Position numbers and translations under genes: made by a program
Assembly (NCBI RefSeq): GCF_016865485.1
Contig: NZ_AP024452.1
Coordinates: 3,060,501-3,124,500 of the forward strand
DNA: 64,000 nt
Source: Luteitalea sp. TBR-22
GTDB lineage: Bacteria; Acidobacteriota; Vicinamibacteria; Vicinamibacterales; Vicinamibacteraceae
Direction of reading: 5' to 3'
The notes under the pieces: generated by a model
Told to the model about the DNA's origin: nothing
Database searches by the model: none
Seen by the model: the letters and a program-made list of their open reading frames with translations, nothing else
Shown here: positions 21,305-30,270 of the stretch, piece by piece
How positions within the stretch are numbered: the stretch's first letter is position 1
Layout: each line of letters opens with the position of its first letter

Positions 21305-23098
21305 TCAGGCGTCCACGAACACGTCGTTGGCGTCGCCCAGTTCCCGCGCCGCTGGAGTGACGATGGCCCGGGCGGCGAGTCGGATGCGCTGACCGGCCCG
21401 CAGGGCCTGTCGGACATCGTCCTCACAGACGAAATCGACGGCTGGCCCGACGTTCTGCACCTCGAGCGGCGCCGGCGGCAGGGGCGCTGCGGCGGCGGCC
21501 GGGTTCAGGGCTGGCGCAGACGTGGCGGCCCCACCGACGTGGCCCTCGGCGGGGCCGACGACGACCGTGGTGGCCGGCGTGATTCCGCGGCTGGCCAGGA
21601 ACCCGTCGATGCGGGCCGACAGGGCAGAGGAGTCCAGTGTGCGCACGCGCTCGGGCACGGCGGGGCGGAGGCTCGAATCGGCAGCAGCCATGGCCATCGG
21701 GCGGGCGGCCGGCGATGGGCCGGGCGCCGGACGAAGTTCGTAGGCGACCCGCTTGATGTTCAGCAGGTGCATCGGCGAGATGTTGTCGGACGTGATGTTG
21801 CCGCCGTACCCGCCGCACCCCAGCGTCATGGCCGGATCGAGGCCGGTCGTCAGGCCCACCGACCCGTGCGTGGTCGGCGTGTTCACCACGATCCGGAAGG
21901 CCGGCTTGTGCAGGCCGAACTGCAGGACGACGTCGTCGTCGGTGGCGTGGACCGACATGGTATGGCCCATCCCGCCGTAGCGCAGGATCGCCTTGCAGCG
22001 CTCGCAGCCCGCCTTCCAGTCGTCGACGACGTAGTACGACAACACGGGGCAGAGCTTCTCGATCGAAAGCGGGTAGTCGCGCCCGACGCCGTCCAGTTGG
22101 GCGATCAACGCCCTGGTCCCGGCCGGCACGGTCAGGCCGACGGCCTGGGCGATCTCCAGGGCGGTGCGACCGACGAGGGCAGGGTTGGGCAGGCGCTGCG
22201 GCGTCACCAGGACGCCCGCGAGCTTCTGGGCGTCGTCGGCCGACAGGAAGTGCCCGCCATTGGCGGCCAGGGCCGCCTTCAAGGGTTGGTCGATGGCCCT
22301 GTCGGCGACGATCGAGTTCGGCGACGAGCAGAGCAGGCCGTTGTCGAAGGTCTTGCCGAGGATGATGTCGCGCGCCGCCTTCGGCACGTCGGCGCTCTGG
22401 TGGACGTAACACGGCGCGTTGCCGGGGCCGACGCCGTAGGCCGGCTTGCCGGCCGAGTACGCGGCACGCACCAGGCCGAGGCCGCCGGTCGCCAGGATGA
22501 CGGCGACTTCACGCTGCCGCATCAGCTCCTGCGTGCCTTCGAGGGTCACCGTCTGCATCCAGCCGATGCTGTTGGCCGGGGCGCCAGCCCTGGCGGCGGC
22601 GGCCGCCATGATCTCGGCGGTGCGACTGATGCAACGGGCCGCCGACGGGTGCGGGCTCAGGACGATCGCGCAGCGGGCCTTGAGGGCGATGAGGATCTTG
22701 TACATCGCCGTCGAGGTCGGGTTGGTGGTCGGGACGATGCCGGCGACCACGCCGAACGGCTCGGCGATCTCGATGATCTTGCGAGTGTCGTCGCGGCGGA
22801 GCACCCCGACCGTCTTCATCGGCCGGATGAACTCGTACACCTGCTCGGCCACGAAGCGGTTCTTGGTGATCTTGTCTTCGTAGACGCCGAAGCCGGTCTC
22901 CTCGCGGGCCATCCGGGCCAGCGCCTCGACTTCGGAACGCACGGCCGCCGCCATGCCATCGACGATGGCGTCAATCTGGGCCTGGGACAGTTCGGCCAAC
23001 TGGGCCTGCGCGAGGCGGGCGGCGCGCGCAAGGGCGCGGGCCTCGGCGATGGAGGCCAGGTCCTTGTCTGACGGGGGCGCGGCTGAGACGTCGGCCAT
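21305..23098 (-). CDS. CoA-acylating aldehyde dehydrogenase, microcompartment type, with C-terminal extension
   Basis: 597 residues; the EutE/PduP/AdhE-N type that converts aldehyde + CoA + NAD+ to acyl-CoA. Seen: [36 protein letters not shown], and catalytic C257 in FDNGLLCSS. The usual enzyme ends near residue 455. A further 140 residues follow: an Ala/Pro-rich linker, a predicted amphipathic helix (about 487-505, [16 protein letters not shown]) like microcompartment encapsulation peptides, another linker, then a 40-residue tail with [10 protein letters not shown], resembling the N-terminal 'LTPSAREL' segment of EutT. The gene starts 21 bp after the BMC-H shell gene, so the two form an operon. 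Confidence 0.88.
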   Translation of the reverse strand: MADVSAAPPSDKDLASIAEARALARAARLAQAQLAELSQAQIDAIVDGMAAAVRSEVEALARMAREETGFGVYEDKITKNRFVAEQVYEFIRPMKTVGVLRRDDTRKIIEIAEPFGVVAGIVPTTNPTSTAMYKILIALKARCAIVLSPHPSAARCISRTAEIMAAAAARAGAPANSIGWMQTVTLEGTQELMRQREVAVILATGGLGLVRAAYSAGKPAYGVGPGNAPCYVHQSADVPKAARDIILGKTFDNGLLCSSPNSIVADRAIDQPLKAALAANGGHFLSADDAQKLAGVLVTPQRLPNPALVGRTALEIAQAVGLTVPAGTRALIAQLDGVGRDYPLSIEKLCPVLSYYVVDDWKAGCERCKAILRYGGMGHTMSVHATDDDVVLQFGLHKPAFRIVVNTPTTHGSVGLTTGLDPAMTLGCGGYGGNITSDNISPMHLLNIKRVAYELRPAPGPSPAARPMAMAAADSSLRPAVPERVRTLDSSALSARIDGFLASRGITPATTVVVGPAEGHVGGAATSAPALNPAAAAAPLPPAPLEVQNVGPAVDFVCEDDVRQALRAGQRIRLAARAIVTPAARELGDANDVFVDA

Positions 23099-23119
23099 GC
23101 GCAGCGAGGCCGGAGGCGG

Positions 23120-23410
23120 CTACTTGACGGCCGGGGCGGCGGGCTTGGGGAGGATCCGCTCGACTTCGGCGTGGGGGCGTGGAATCACGTGCACCGAGAT
23201 CAGCTCGCCGACCCGGCGAGCCGCGGCGGCACCGGCGTCGGTGGCCGCCTTGATGGCGCCGACGTCACCGCGCGCCATCACCGTGACGTACCCCGCCCCG
23301 ATGTATTCCTTGGCGATCAGCTGCACGTTCGCGGCCTTCACCATCGCGTCGGCCGCCTCGATGGCGCCGATGAGGCCACGGGTTTCGATGAGTCCGAGGG
23401 CGTCTCCCAT
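23120..23410 (-). CDS. Bacterial microcompartment hexameric shell protein (BMC-H)
   Basis: A 96-residue single BMC domain close to PduA/EutM/Ccm[45 protein letters not shown] and [12 protein letters not shown]. Such proteins form the hexagonal facets of protein shells enclosing enzymes with volatile or toxic intermediates. The pore loop reads YIGAGY where PduA has KIGSGL, so the pore-lining serine is alanine. First gene of a two-gene unit with the aldehyde dehydrogenase. No pentamer (BMC-P), trimer, PduL or signature upstream enzyme is present in the window. Confidence 0.95.
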   Translation of the reverse strand: MGDALGLIETRGLIGAIEAADAMVKAANVQLIAKEYIGAGYVTVMARGDVGAIKAATDAGAAAARRVGELISVHVIPRPHAEVERILPKPAAPAVK

Positions 23411-23531
23411 GAATTCGTGCGGACTCTAGCATGTTGCCCCTGAGGCCGCAACGGTTTACCCTAGGCTGTTTGCCGGGGGCTCCCGGACCCTGGTGATGTC
23501 CGTTCCCTTCGTTTTCGAGGAGTACCGAGGC

Positions 23532-24410
23532 GTGAAACCCTTAGCCGCCTGCGTCGTCATGGCCATGGCCCTCTCTGCCGTGGCCGGGTGCAAGAAGAAG
23601 GAAGACACCCAGCCGCCCGTCGCGACCGCGACGTTCTCGTCAAGCCGCGCCAAGGCGCCGCTCGGCAGCCCCCTCGACCTGACGTACCGATTCGTCGTGG
23701 CGGCCAATGCGCCCGCGTTCGACAAGGAGTACCGGGTCCTTGTCCACTTCCTGGATTCCGACGACCAGCTGATGTGGACCGACGACCACTTCCCGCCGAC
23801 CTCCACCAAGGACTGGAAGCCGGGGCAGCGGATCGAGTACGTGCGCACGATGTTCGTGCCGCAGTATCCGTACATGGGCCAGGCGACCATTCGCATCGGC
23901 CTGTACGACCCCGAGACCGGCGCGCGCCTGCCGCTGGGTGGGGAGAACGACGGCCAGCGGGCCTACAAGGCGGGCTCGCTCGAGCTGCTGCCGGCCTCCG
24001 ACAACGTCTTCGTGCAGTTCAAGGACGGCTGGCATAACGCCGAGGTCGCGGCCGAGAACGCACAGGTCGAGTGGCAGTGGACCAAGAAGACGGCCACCCT
24101 CGCGCTTCGCAACCCGCGCCGCGATGCCACCTTCTTTCTGCACTTCGACGGCCGTCCGGATCTGGTGCCCGGCCAGGTGGTGACGGTGCGCATCGGTGAC
24201 ACGGTGCTCGACACCTACAACCTGACCACCACCGAGGAGATCATCCGGCGCATCCCGGTGACGGCCGCGCAGTTCGGCGAGGCCGAGAACGTCGACGTGA
24301 CCATCGAGGTCAACCAGGCGTTCGTGCCGGCGCAGACCCCCGCCGCCAAGTCCTCAGACCCGCGCGAGCTCGGCATCCGCGTCTTCCACGCCTTCATCGA
24401 GCCGAAGTAG
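23532..24410 (+). CDS. Lipoprotein of unknown function
   Basis: 292 residues. GTG 23532 has GAGGAG 9 bp upstream and opens a signal peptide (AACVVMAMALSAVAGC) with a good lipobox; the lipidated cysteine is about residue 20, followed by KKKED, so an envelope-anchored, probably outer-membrane, lipoprotein. The mature part is beta-rich, with alternating hydrophobic segments (YRVLVHFLDSDDQLMW, ATIRIGLYDPETGARLPL, DATFFLHFDGRPDLV) resembling two Ig- or C2-like beta-sandwiches. I do not recognise a named family. Divergent from the BMC mini-locus; 122 bp between them. Confidence 0.75.
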   Translation: MKPLAACVVMAMALSAVAGCKKKEDTQPPVATATFSSSRAKAPLGSPLDLTYRFVVAANAPAFDKEYRVLVHFLDSDDQLMWTDDHFPPTSTKDWKPGQRIEYVRTMFVPQYPYMGQATIRIGLYDPETGARLPLGGENDGQRAYKAGSLELLPASDNVFVQFKDGWHNAEVAAENAQVEWQWTKKTATLALRNPRRDATFFLHFDGRPDLVPGQVVTVRIGDTVLDTYNLTTTEEIIRRIPVTAAQFGEAENVDVTIEVNQAFVPAQTPAAKSSDPRELGIRVFHAFIEPK

Positions 24411-24425
24411 CTGTTCCGCCGTCCC

Positions 24426-24516
24426 AGGTAGGGCCGGGTGTCCCACCCGGCCGCCTCCCACTCTGGGCCGGTCTCGGCAGTCGAGGCACGGCGCGGTCGG
24501 AGACCGCGCCCTACCT
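24426..24516. repeat. Nested palindromic repeat (AGGTAGGG...CCCTACCT)
   Basis: The terminal inverted repeats AGGTAGGG (24426-24433) and CCCTACCT (24509-24516) enclose two hairpins: GGCCGGGTG/CACCCGGCC, starting at about 24432, and GGCGCGGTC/GACCGCGCC (about 24490-24510). This is the layout of a REP/BIME-like dispersed element. It occupies the gap between the lipoprotein and the transglycosylase, and the apparent frame through it is not coding. Confidence 0.65.
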
Positions 24517-24539
24517 ACCCCCTGCTACACTCTGTAGCC

Positions 24540-25217
24540 GTGTTTCTCCGTCCATTCGCGGCCGTCCTCGGCGGGGCGTTCGTGCTCCTCCTGCCCGGCC
24601 TGGCCGCGGCAGAACTCGTCACGCTCGGCACCGGACGCACCGTCTCGGTCCGGAGCGTGCGCGTCGACGGCGACACGGCGGTGCTGGCGTTGCGGGGCGG
24701 GGGAGAGCTGACCTGCAACGTCGCCCTGATCAAGGGAGTGGCCCCGGACGAGGTGCCGTACCCCGAGCCGGAAGTCGAGCTGGCCGAGGCGGCGCCCCCG
24801 CCGGTCACCCGGCGAACGCTCAGCGACCTGGCCGACGAGGGCAGCCGGCCCTACCTGCCACTGATCGAGGCGGCCGCGAAACGCCATCAGGTGGACCCCC
24901 TCCTGGTGCATGCGGTCATCTCCGTGGAATCGCGCTTCCAGGCGCGGGCCCGCTCTCGCAAGGGCGCCATGGGGCTGATGCAGCTGATGCCGGCCACCGC
25001 GCGCGAACTGCAGGTCAGCAACCCCTACGATCCCGCGTCCAACATCGACGCCGGCGTGCGGCACCTGCGCCAGCTCCTCGATCGGTTCGACGTCCGTCTC
25101 GCCGTGGCCGCCTACAACGCGGGCGCCGGCGCGGTGCAGCGCTTCGGGGGCATCCCGCCGTTCCGGGAGACGCAGGCCTACGTCCGCCAGGTGCTGCAGT
25201 TGGCCGGGGTGTCCTGA
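24540..25217 (+). CDS. Lytic transglycosylase domain protein (SLT family)
   Basis: 225 residues. GTG 24540 begins directly with a signal peptide (FAAVLGGAFVLLLPGLAAA); codons upstream in frame lie in the repeat and are ignored. A small N-terminal beta domain precedes the SLT domain, which has catalytic E130 (VISVESRF), GAMGLMQLMPATA, NIDAGVRHL and AVAAYNAGAGAV. It probably opens peptidoglycan locally so that the pilus/secretion complex encoded just downstream can cross it: the gspF-like gene starts 3 bp after its stop. Such a pairing is common for secretion systems. Confidence 0.9.
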   Translation: MFLRPFAAVLGGAFVLLLPGLAAAELVTLGTGRTVSVRSVRVDGDTAVLALRGGGELTCNVALIKGVAPDEVPYPEPEVELAEAAPPPVTRRTLSDLADEGSRPYLPLIEAAAKRHQVDPLLVHAVISVESRFQARARSRKGAMGLMQLMPATARELQVSNPYDPASNIDAGVRHLRQLLDRFDVRLAVAAYNAGAGAVQRFGGIPPFRETQAYVRQVLQLAGVS

Positions 25218-25220
25218 GGC

Positions 25221-26429
25221 ATGGAGTTCCGCTGCCGCCTGGCCACCGCATCCGGACAGATCTCCGAAGGCGTCTTCACGGCCGAGAGCGAGGCCGCGCT
25301 CCGGCGTGAGCTCGAGGAGAAGGGCCTTTACGTCCTCGACCTGAAGTCGGCGCGCCCGGGTCTGGCTGCCCTGCGTCGCTCCGGGGCGGGCGGGCGCATC
25401 AAGCTGCACGAGTTCCTGGTCTTCAACCAGGAACTGGCGACCCTGCTGAAGGCCGGGATGCCGCTGGTGCAGTCGCTCGACATCCTGCGCCGCAACATCC
25501 CCAATCCGGTCTTCAAGGGCGTGCTCGACGACGTGTACGAGAAGGTGCGGTCGGGCACGGCGCTGTCGGATGCCTTCGAGGCGCACCCGCGCCACGTCAC
25601 GCCGATCTACACGGCCTCGTTGATGGCCGGCGAGCGCAGCGGCAGCCTCGAGCAGGTGCTGCGGCGGTACGTGGCCTACGTGCAGGTGCTCGGCGCGGTC
25701 CGGCGCAAGGTGGTCTCCGCGCTGGTCTACCCGGCCGTCCTGACGCTGCTCTCCATCGGCGTGGTGGCGATCATCGTGGTGCGGGTGGTGCCGCAGTTCA
25801 ACGACTTCTATGCCGGGTTCGGCGCGGAACTGCCGCTGGCGACGCGGATGATCGTGGCCCTGTCCAACGGCATCCGCAGCCAGTTGCCGCTGCTGGCCCT
25901 GCTGGCGGTCGGCGCGGTCTTCGGCGGCCGCTGGCTCCTGCAGCAACCGGCGCAGCGGCAGCGCCTCGATCGGGTCATCCTGCAGTTGCCAGGGCTGGGT
26001 GGGATTGCCCGCCAGTTCGCGACTTCGCAGTTGAGTCGCACGTTGGCCACGCTCCTCGGGGGCGGCATCCCGTTGGTGACCGCGCTCGACGTCGCCAGCC
26101 GGTCGGTGTCCAACCGCCACATCGCGGCGCAGATGACCGACATCACGCGCCAGGTGCGGGAGGGTCAGCCGCTGTCGACCGCGATGGCGGCCAAGGGCGA
26201 GTTCCCGGACGTCTCAGTGAAGATGGTGGAGGTGGGGGAGGCGACCGGCGCCCTGCAGGACATGCTGAACGCCATCGCCGACTTCTACGACGAGGACATC
26301 GAGACGAAGCTGGGGCGGTTCCTGCTCCTGATCGAGCCGGTCCTCCTGGTCGTCATGGGCATCGTCATCGCCGCGCTGCTGATTGCGCTGTACCTGCCCG
26401 TCTTCCAGCTGTCGTCGGCGTTGAGCTAG
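25221..26429 (+). CDS. Type II secretion/type IV pilus inner-membrane platform protein (GspF/PilC family)
   Basis: 402 residues, the polytopic platform that couples the ATPase to pseudopilus assembly. N-terminal part MEFRCRLATASGQISEGVFTA, then two T2SF domains, each a four-helix cytoplasmic bundle (FLVFNQELATLLKAGMPL; FATSQLSRTLATLLGGGIPL) followed by membrane helices (VYPAVLTLLSIGVVAIIVVRVV and LLLIEPVLLVVMGIVIAALL). Full length. ATG 25221 lies 3 bp behind the transglycosylase stop. Next gene is the GspE-type ATPase. Confidence 0.93.
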   Translation: MEFRCRLATASGQISEGVFTAESEAALRRELEEKGLYVLDLKSARPGLAALRRSGAGGRIKLHEFLVFNQELATLLKAGMPLVQSLDILRRNIPNPVFKGVLDDVYEKVRSGTALSDAFEAHPRHVTPIYTASLMAGERSGSLEQVLRRYVAYVQVLGAVRRKVVSALVYPAVLTLLSIGVVAIIVVRVVPQFNDFYAGFGAELPLATRMIVALSNGIRSQLPLLALLAVGAVFGGRWLLQQPAQRQRLDRVILQLPGLGGIARQFATSQLSRTLATLLGGGIPLVTALDVASRSVSNRHIAAQMTDITRQVREGQPLSTAMAAKGEFPDVSVKMVEVGEATGALQDMLNAIADFYDEDIETKLGRFLLLIEPVLLVVMGIVIAALLIALYLPVFQLSSALS

Positions 26430-26447
26430 CCGCGGAGGCCTGTGAAC

Positions 26448-28118
26448 GTGAGCACATCGACCCTTCCCCCCGGACCGCCCGACCCGTCCGCCCTGCCGTT
26501 GCCGGAGTTGCCGGCCGTTGACGGCGGGCGTGGCGGCGCGGCGCGCGAACGCGAGGAGGCCCGGCGGCTGGCCGAGCGGTATCGGCTCGAGTTCGTCGAC
26601 ATGGACGCGTTCCATCTCGACAACGACCTGTTCCGGTCGATCCCGGCCGACGTCATGCTCCGGTACGGCTTCGTGCCGCACCGGCGCGAGGGCGACGTGC
26701 TGGTCATCGTGGTGTCGGACCCGACCGACCTGCTGATGATCGACGAGCTGCAGCAGTTGCTCGGCACCCGCCTGAAGGTGACCGTCGGCACCGCCTCGGC
26801 CATCCAGGCGATGCTGAAGAAGTCCGAGAGCAGCCAGCGGGTGCTCGAGGACGCGACCGAGAGCTTCCAGCTGCAGTTGCTCAAGGAAGACGAGAGCGGC
26901 GAGGAGTCGCTCTCGGTCGAGAAGCTCACCAGCGACATCAGCCCGATCATCAAGCTGATCGACTCGACGGTCTTCGCCGCGCTGCAGCGGCGCGCCAGCG
27001 ACATCCACATCGAGACGCAGGACGACGCGGTGGTCGTCAAGTACCGCATCGACGGCGTGCTGCAGGCCGCCATGCGGCCGATCGACAAGCGCTTCGCCGG
27101 CCCGATCATCTCGCGCATCAAGGTGATGGCCGAGCTCGACATCGCCGAGAAGCGCGTGCCGCAGGACGGCCGCTTCAAGCTGCGGATGCGCGGCAAGACG
27201 ATCGACTTCCGCGTCTCGGTGATGCCGAGCGCGCACGGCGAGGATGCGGTGATCCGCATCCTCGACAAGGAGTCGATCAGCGAGCAGTTCCGGGAACTGC
27301 GGCTCGACATCCTCGGTTTCCCCGAGGAGGAGCTGCGCCGCTTCCGCAAGTACATCCGCGAGCCGTACGGGATGGTGCTGGTCACCGGCCCGACGGGTTC
27401 GGGCAAGACGACGACGCTCTATGCGGCGCTGTCGGAGATCAAGTCCGTCGAGGACAAGATCATCACCATCGAGGATCCGGTCGAGTACCAGTTGAAGGGC
27501 ATCGTGCAGATTCCCATCAACGAGAAGAAGGGCCTGACCTTCGCGCGCGGGCTGCGCAGCATCCTGCGGCACGATCCCGACAAGATCATGGTGGGCGAGA
27601 TCCGCGACGCCGAGACGGCGCAGATCGCGATCAACTCGGCGCTGACCGGGCACCTGGTGTTCACGACGGTCCACGCCAACAACGTGCTCGACGTGCTGGG
27701 CCGCTTCCTGAACATGGGCGTCGAGGCCTACCAGTTCGTGTCGGCGCTGAACTGCGTGCTGGCGCAGCGGCTGGTCCGCAAGATCTGCGACGACTGCCGG
27801 CGGCCGGCGACGGTCACCGAGGCGCAGCTGCTCGAGGCGCGGATGGATCCGTCGCTGGCGCACACCCACACGTTCTACGAGGGGACCGGGTGCCTGGAGT
27901 GCAACGGGTCGGGCTATCGCGGGCGCATGGCCATCTGCGAGCTGCTCGACCTCACCGACACCATTCGTGACATGATTCTGGCGCGCCGCCCCAACTCCGA
28001 GATCAAGCGCGCGGTCCGCGACGAAGGCATGCGCTTCCTGCGCGAGTCGGCCGTCTCGCGTGTCCTGTCGGGCGAGACGACGCTGCGCGAGATCAACAAG
28101 GTCACCTTCGTCGACTGA
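26448..28118 (+). CDS. Type II secretion/type IV pilus assembly ATPase (GspE/PilB family)
   Basis: About 556 residues. The N-terminal N1E domain (RYRLEFVDMDAFHLDNDLFRSIP) precedes the motor: Walker A GPTGSGKTTTL near 315-322, Asp box TIEDPVEYQ, Walker B MVGEIRDAETA, His box TTVHANN. A tetracysteine zinc module follows (CDDC near 443 and CLEC about 35 residues later). It powers pseudopilus extension. Two GTG starts compete; 26448 sits 9 bp after GGAGG and is preferred over 26442. The next gene follows after one base. Confidence 0.95.
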   Translation: MSTSTLPPGPPDPSALPLPELPAVDGGRGGAAREREEARRLAERYRLEFVDMDAFHLDNDLFRSIPADVMLRYGFVPHRREGDVLVIVVSDPTDLLMIDELQQLLGTRLKVTVGTASAIQAMLKKSESSQRVLEDATESFQLQLLKEDESGEESLSVEKLTSDISPIIKLIDSTVFAALQRRASDIHIETQDDAVVVKYRIDGVLQAAMRPIDKRFAGPIISRIKVMAELDIAEKRVPQDGRFKLRMRGKTIDFRVSVMPSAHGEDAVIRILDKESISEQFRELRLDILGFPEEELRRFRKYIREPYGMVLVTGPTGSGKTTTLYAALSEIKSVEDKIITIEDPVEYQLKGIVQIPINEKKGLTFARGLRSILRHDPDKIMVGEIRDAETAQIAINSALTGHLVFTTVHANNVLDVLGRFLNMGVEAYQFVSALNCVLAQRLVRKICDDCRRPATVTEAQLLEARMDPSLAHTHTFYEGTGCLECNGSGYRGRMAICELLDLTDTIRDMILARRPNSEIKRAVRDEGMRFLRESAVSRVLSGETTLREINKVTFVD

Positions 28119-28119
28119 C

Positions 28120-29079
28120 ATGCCGTCGCTTCCTGCCTGGCTCCAGACACGCCCGCCGACGCTCGGCCTGTACATCGACACGCGCCGCGTCACCGCCGTC
28201 CACGTCGAGCGCGACGGCGCCTCGCCGGTCATCCGCGCGATCGGCACCGCGGCACTGCCGGCCGGCGCGGTGACGCCCTCGCTCACCGCCACCAACGTGG
28301 TGCAGCGAGACGCCCTCGTGGCGGCCATCCGCGATGCGGTGGAGCAGACCGGCGTCCGCGCCCGCCGCGTTGCGCTCGCCCTGCCGGACACGGCCGGCAA
28401 GGTGTCGTTGCTGCCGTTCGAGACGCTGCCGGCCAACGCCCGCGACCTCGAGCAACTGGTGCGCCTGCAGTTGCGCAAGACCATGCCGTTCGCGGTCGAG
28501 GACGCCCAGGTCGCGTGGGCGCGCGGCGGGACGCTCGGCCCGACCACCACGCTGGTGGTCACCGCCATGCGCCGCGACCTCGTGCAGGAGTACGAGGCGG
28601 CGTGCGCCGCCGCCGGCCTGCATGCCGGGACGGTCGACCTGGCCACGTTCAACGTCGTCAACCTCGCCCTGCTCGGCGGGACCTCGGCGGCCTCCGGCGC
28701 CGGCGACGTCCTGCTCGTGCACGTGACGCCCGGGTACGCGTCCCTGGTCGTCCTGCGAGAGGGCGCCCTCATCTTCTTCCGGACCCGTCCGGCCGACGCC
28801 ACCGAACCGGTGGCCGACGTGGTGCACCAGACCCGCATGTTCTACGAGGACCGCCTCGGCGGGCAGGGCTTCGCGCGGGTCCTCCTCGTGGCCGGACAGC
28901 ACGTCGAGGACCGTGAGGCGCTCGCCCGCAACCTCGGCGAGCTGTTCGGCGCGGCCGTCACGCCGTTGTCGCTGCAGGGCGTCGCCTCGTTCGGCGATCG
29001 CGTCACCGCCACCGACGGCCTCGTCGGCCAGATTGCGGCGCCGGCCGGCCTCGTGTTGCGCGAAGGAGTCGGCGCATGA
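28120..29079 (+). CDS. pilM: PilM-like actin-fold pilus assembly protein
   Basis: A 319-residue cytoplasmic protein of the actin-like PilM family, which binds the PilN tail and links the ATPase to the inner-membrane ring. The N-terminus GLYIDTRRVTAVHVERDG and the later segments RRVALALPDTAGKVSLLPFETLP, RLQLRKTMPFAVEDAQVAW and LLVHVTPGYASLVVLREG follow the family. It overlaps pilN by 4 bp (ATGA). The gene order M-N-O-P-secretin supports the call more strongly than any single motif. Confidence 0.85.
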   Translation: MPSLPAWLQTRPPTLGLYIDTRRVTAVHVERDGASPVIRAIGTAALPAGAVTPSLTATNVVQRDALVAAIRDAVEQTGVRARRVALALPDTAGKVSLLPFETLPANARDLEQLVRLQLRKTMPFAVEDAQVAWARGGTLGPTTTLVVTAMRRDLVQEYEAACAAAGLHAGTVDLATFNVVNLALLGGTSAASGAGDVLLVHVTPGYASLVVLREGALIFFRTRPADATEPVADVVHQTRMFYEDRLGGQGFARVLLVAGQHVEDREALARNLGELFGAAVTPLSLQGVASFGDRVTATDGLVGQIAAPAGLVLREGVGA

Positions 29080-29693
29080 TGCTGCGCGGCAACCTCGCGA
29101 CGCGCCCGTTCTACAACGAGCGCGCCGTGCAGGCCGTCCTGGCAACGCTTGCCATCGGCCTCGGCCTCCTCAGCCTGCTGACCGTCTGGCAGCTCGTGTC
29201 GCTCACCGGACAGCAGCGTGAGCTGGCGGCGCGCATCGCCCGCGACGAGGGTCGAGCAGCGGCCCTGCGCGGCGAGGCGCAACAGGTCCGGAGCCGTCTC
29301 GACGCCGTCCGCCTCGACGCGACGATCAAGGCCGCCCGCGAGGCCAATGCGGTGATCGATGCGCGCACCTTCTCCTGGACCGCGCTGTTCAACGTCATCG
29401 AGCGCACGATTCCGGCAGACGTCCGACTGCAGGCGGTGACGCCGTCGCTCGAGCGGGATGCCCTGATGGTGCGGCTGGTGGTCAACACGCGGCGCGTCGA
29501 GCCGGTCGGCACGTTCATGGATCGCCTCGAGGCGGCCGGGGCCTTCCGCGGTCTCCAGTCGGTCGAGGAGCAGTTGCTCGAGGACGGCACGTACAACGTC
29601 GTGTGCATCGGTGAATACCTGGGCCCCGGCGCTCCCGCGCCGACGCCCGAGTCGGCACCGGCGGCCGCACCGGCTGCGGCGGGGGCGAACTGA
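29076..29693 (+). CDS. pilN: PilN-like inner-membrane pilus assembly protein
   Basis: 205 residues: short cytoplasmic tail starting MMLRGNLATRPFYNERAV (the PilM-binding type of motif, N-L-x-x-x-P-F-x-N), one membrane helix (VLATLAIGLGLLSLLTVW), a coiled coil (LAARIARDEGRAAALRGEAQQVRS) and a periplasmic ferredoxin-like domain, ending in a Pro/Ala-rich stretch. ATG 29076 overlaps the pilM stop; a second ATG is at 29079. It pairs with PilO in the alignment complex. Confidence 0.87.
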   Translation: MMLRGNLATRPFYNERAVQAVLATLAIGLGLLSLLTVWQLVSLTGQQRELAARIARDEGRAAALRGEAQQVRSRLDAVRLDATIKAAREANAVIDARTFSWTALFNVIERTIPADVRLQAVTPSLERDALMVRLVVNTRRVEPVGTFMDRLEAAGAFRGLQSVEEQLLEDGTYNVVCIGEYLGPGAPAPTPESAPAAAPAAAGAN

Positions 29694-29694
29694 C

Positions 29695-30270
29695 ATGGTG
29701 CCCGCCGCTCGCATCCTTGCCGATCGTCGTCTTCTGGTCGGCGGGCTGGGCGTATTGGCCGTCGCCAACCTCGTCGGCTTGCTGCTGGTGGTCGGTCCGC
29801 TACGGGCGCGCGTGCAGGGCCTGACCCAACGCGCCACCGCGGCCAGCCTGGCGGCCACCACTGCCGGGCGCGAGCTGGCCGACGCCCGACAGACGTCTGC
29901 CGGCAGCGTGAAGGCCGCCACCGACCTGCAGCGCTTCTACACGCAGGTGCTGCCGGCCAACCAGGCCGCCGCCCGCCAGGTCACCTTCGTGCGCCTCGCG
30001 CAGCTGGCGCGCGAGGCCGACCTCAGCTACGACCACCGCAGCTTCGACCAGGATCAGGTCGACAAGGACAGCACGCTGGTACGCGCCACGCTGAAGATGA
30101 ACGTGTACGGCACCTACCGCAACCTGCGGCAGTTCCTGTACCGCCTCGAGACCGGCCCCGACTTCATCGTCGTGCGCGAGGTCGGCGTGGTGCAGTCGGA
30201 CGACCAGGCCGAGCCACTCGAAGCCGCCCTGACGCTCTCGACCTTCTTCAAGGCAGACAATGGCCGCTGA
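29695..30270 (+). CDS. pilO: PilO-like inner-membrane pilus assembly protein
   Basis: 191 residues with an N-terminal membrane helix (VGGLGVLAVANLVGLLLVVGPL), a coiled-coil region and a periplasmic domain containing NVYGTYRNLRQFLYRLET, a segment typical of PilO/GspM-like proteins. It begins one base after the pilN stop and overlaps the next gene by 11 bp. It would form a periplasmic heterodimer with PilN that couples the inner-membrane complex to the secretin. Confidence 0.86.
   Translation: MVPAARILADRRLLVGGLGVLAVANLVGLLLVVGPLRARVQGLTQRATAASLAATTAGRELADARQTSAGSVKAATDLQRFYTQVLPANQAAARQVTFVRLAQLAREADLSYDHRSFDQDQVDKDSTLVRATLKMNVYGTYRNLRQFLYRLETGPDFIVVREVGVVQSDDQAEPLEAALTLSTFFKADNGR

Noticed and set aside
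21305-23410. Complete propanediol or ethanolamine microcompartment operon
   Set aside because: Only two genes are present; signature enzymes, pentamer and other shell proteins are missing from both sides.
24438-24539. N-terminal extension of the transglycosylase upstream of GTG 24540
   Set aside because: It translates the palindromic repeat and has no similarity, while GTG 24540 begins directly at a signal peptide.
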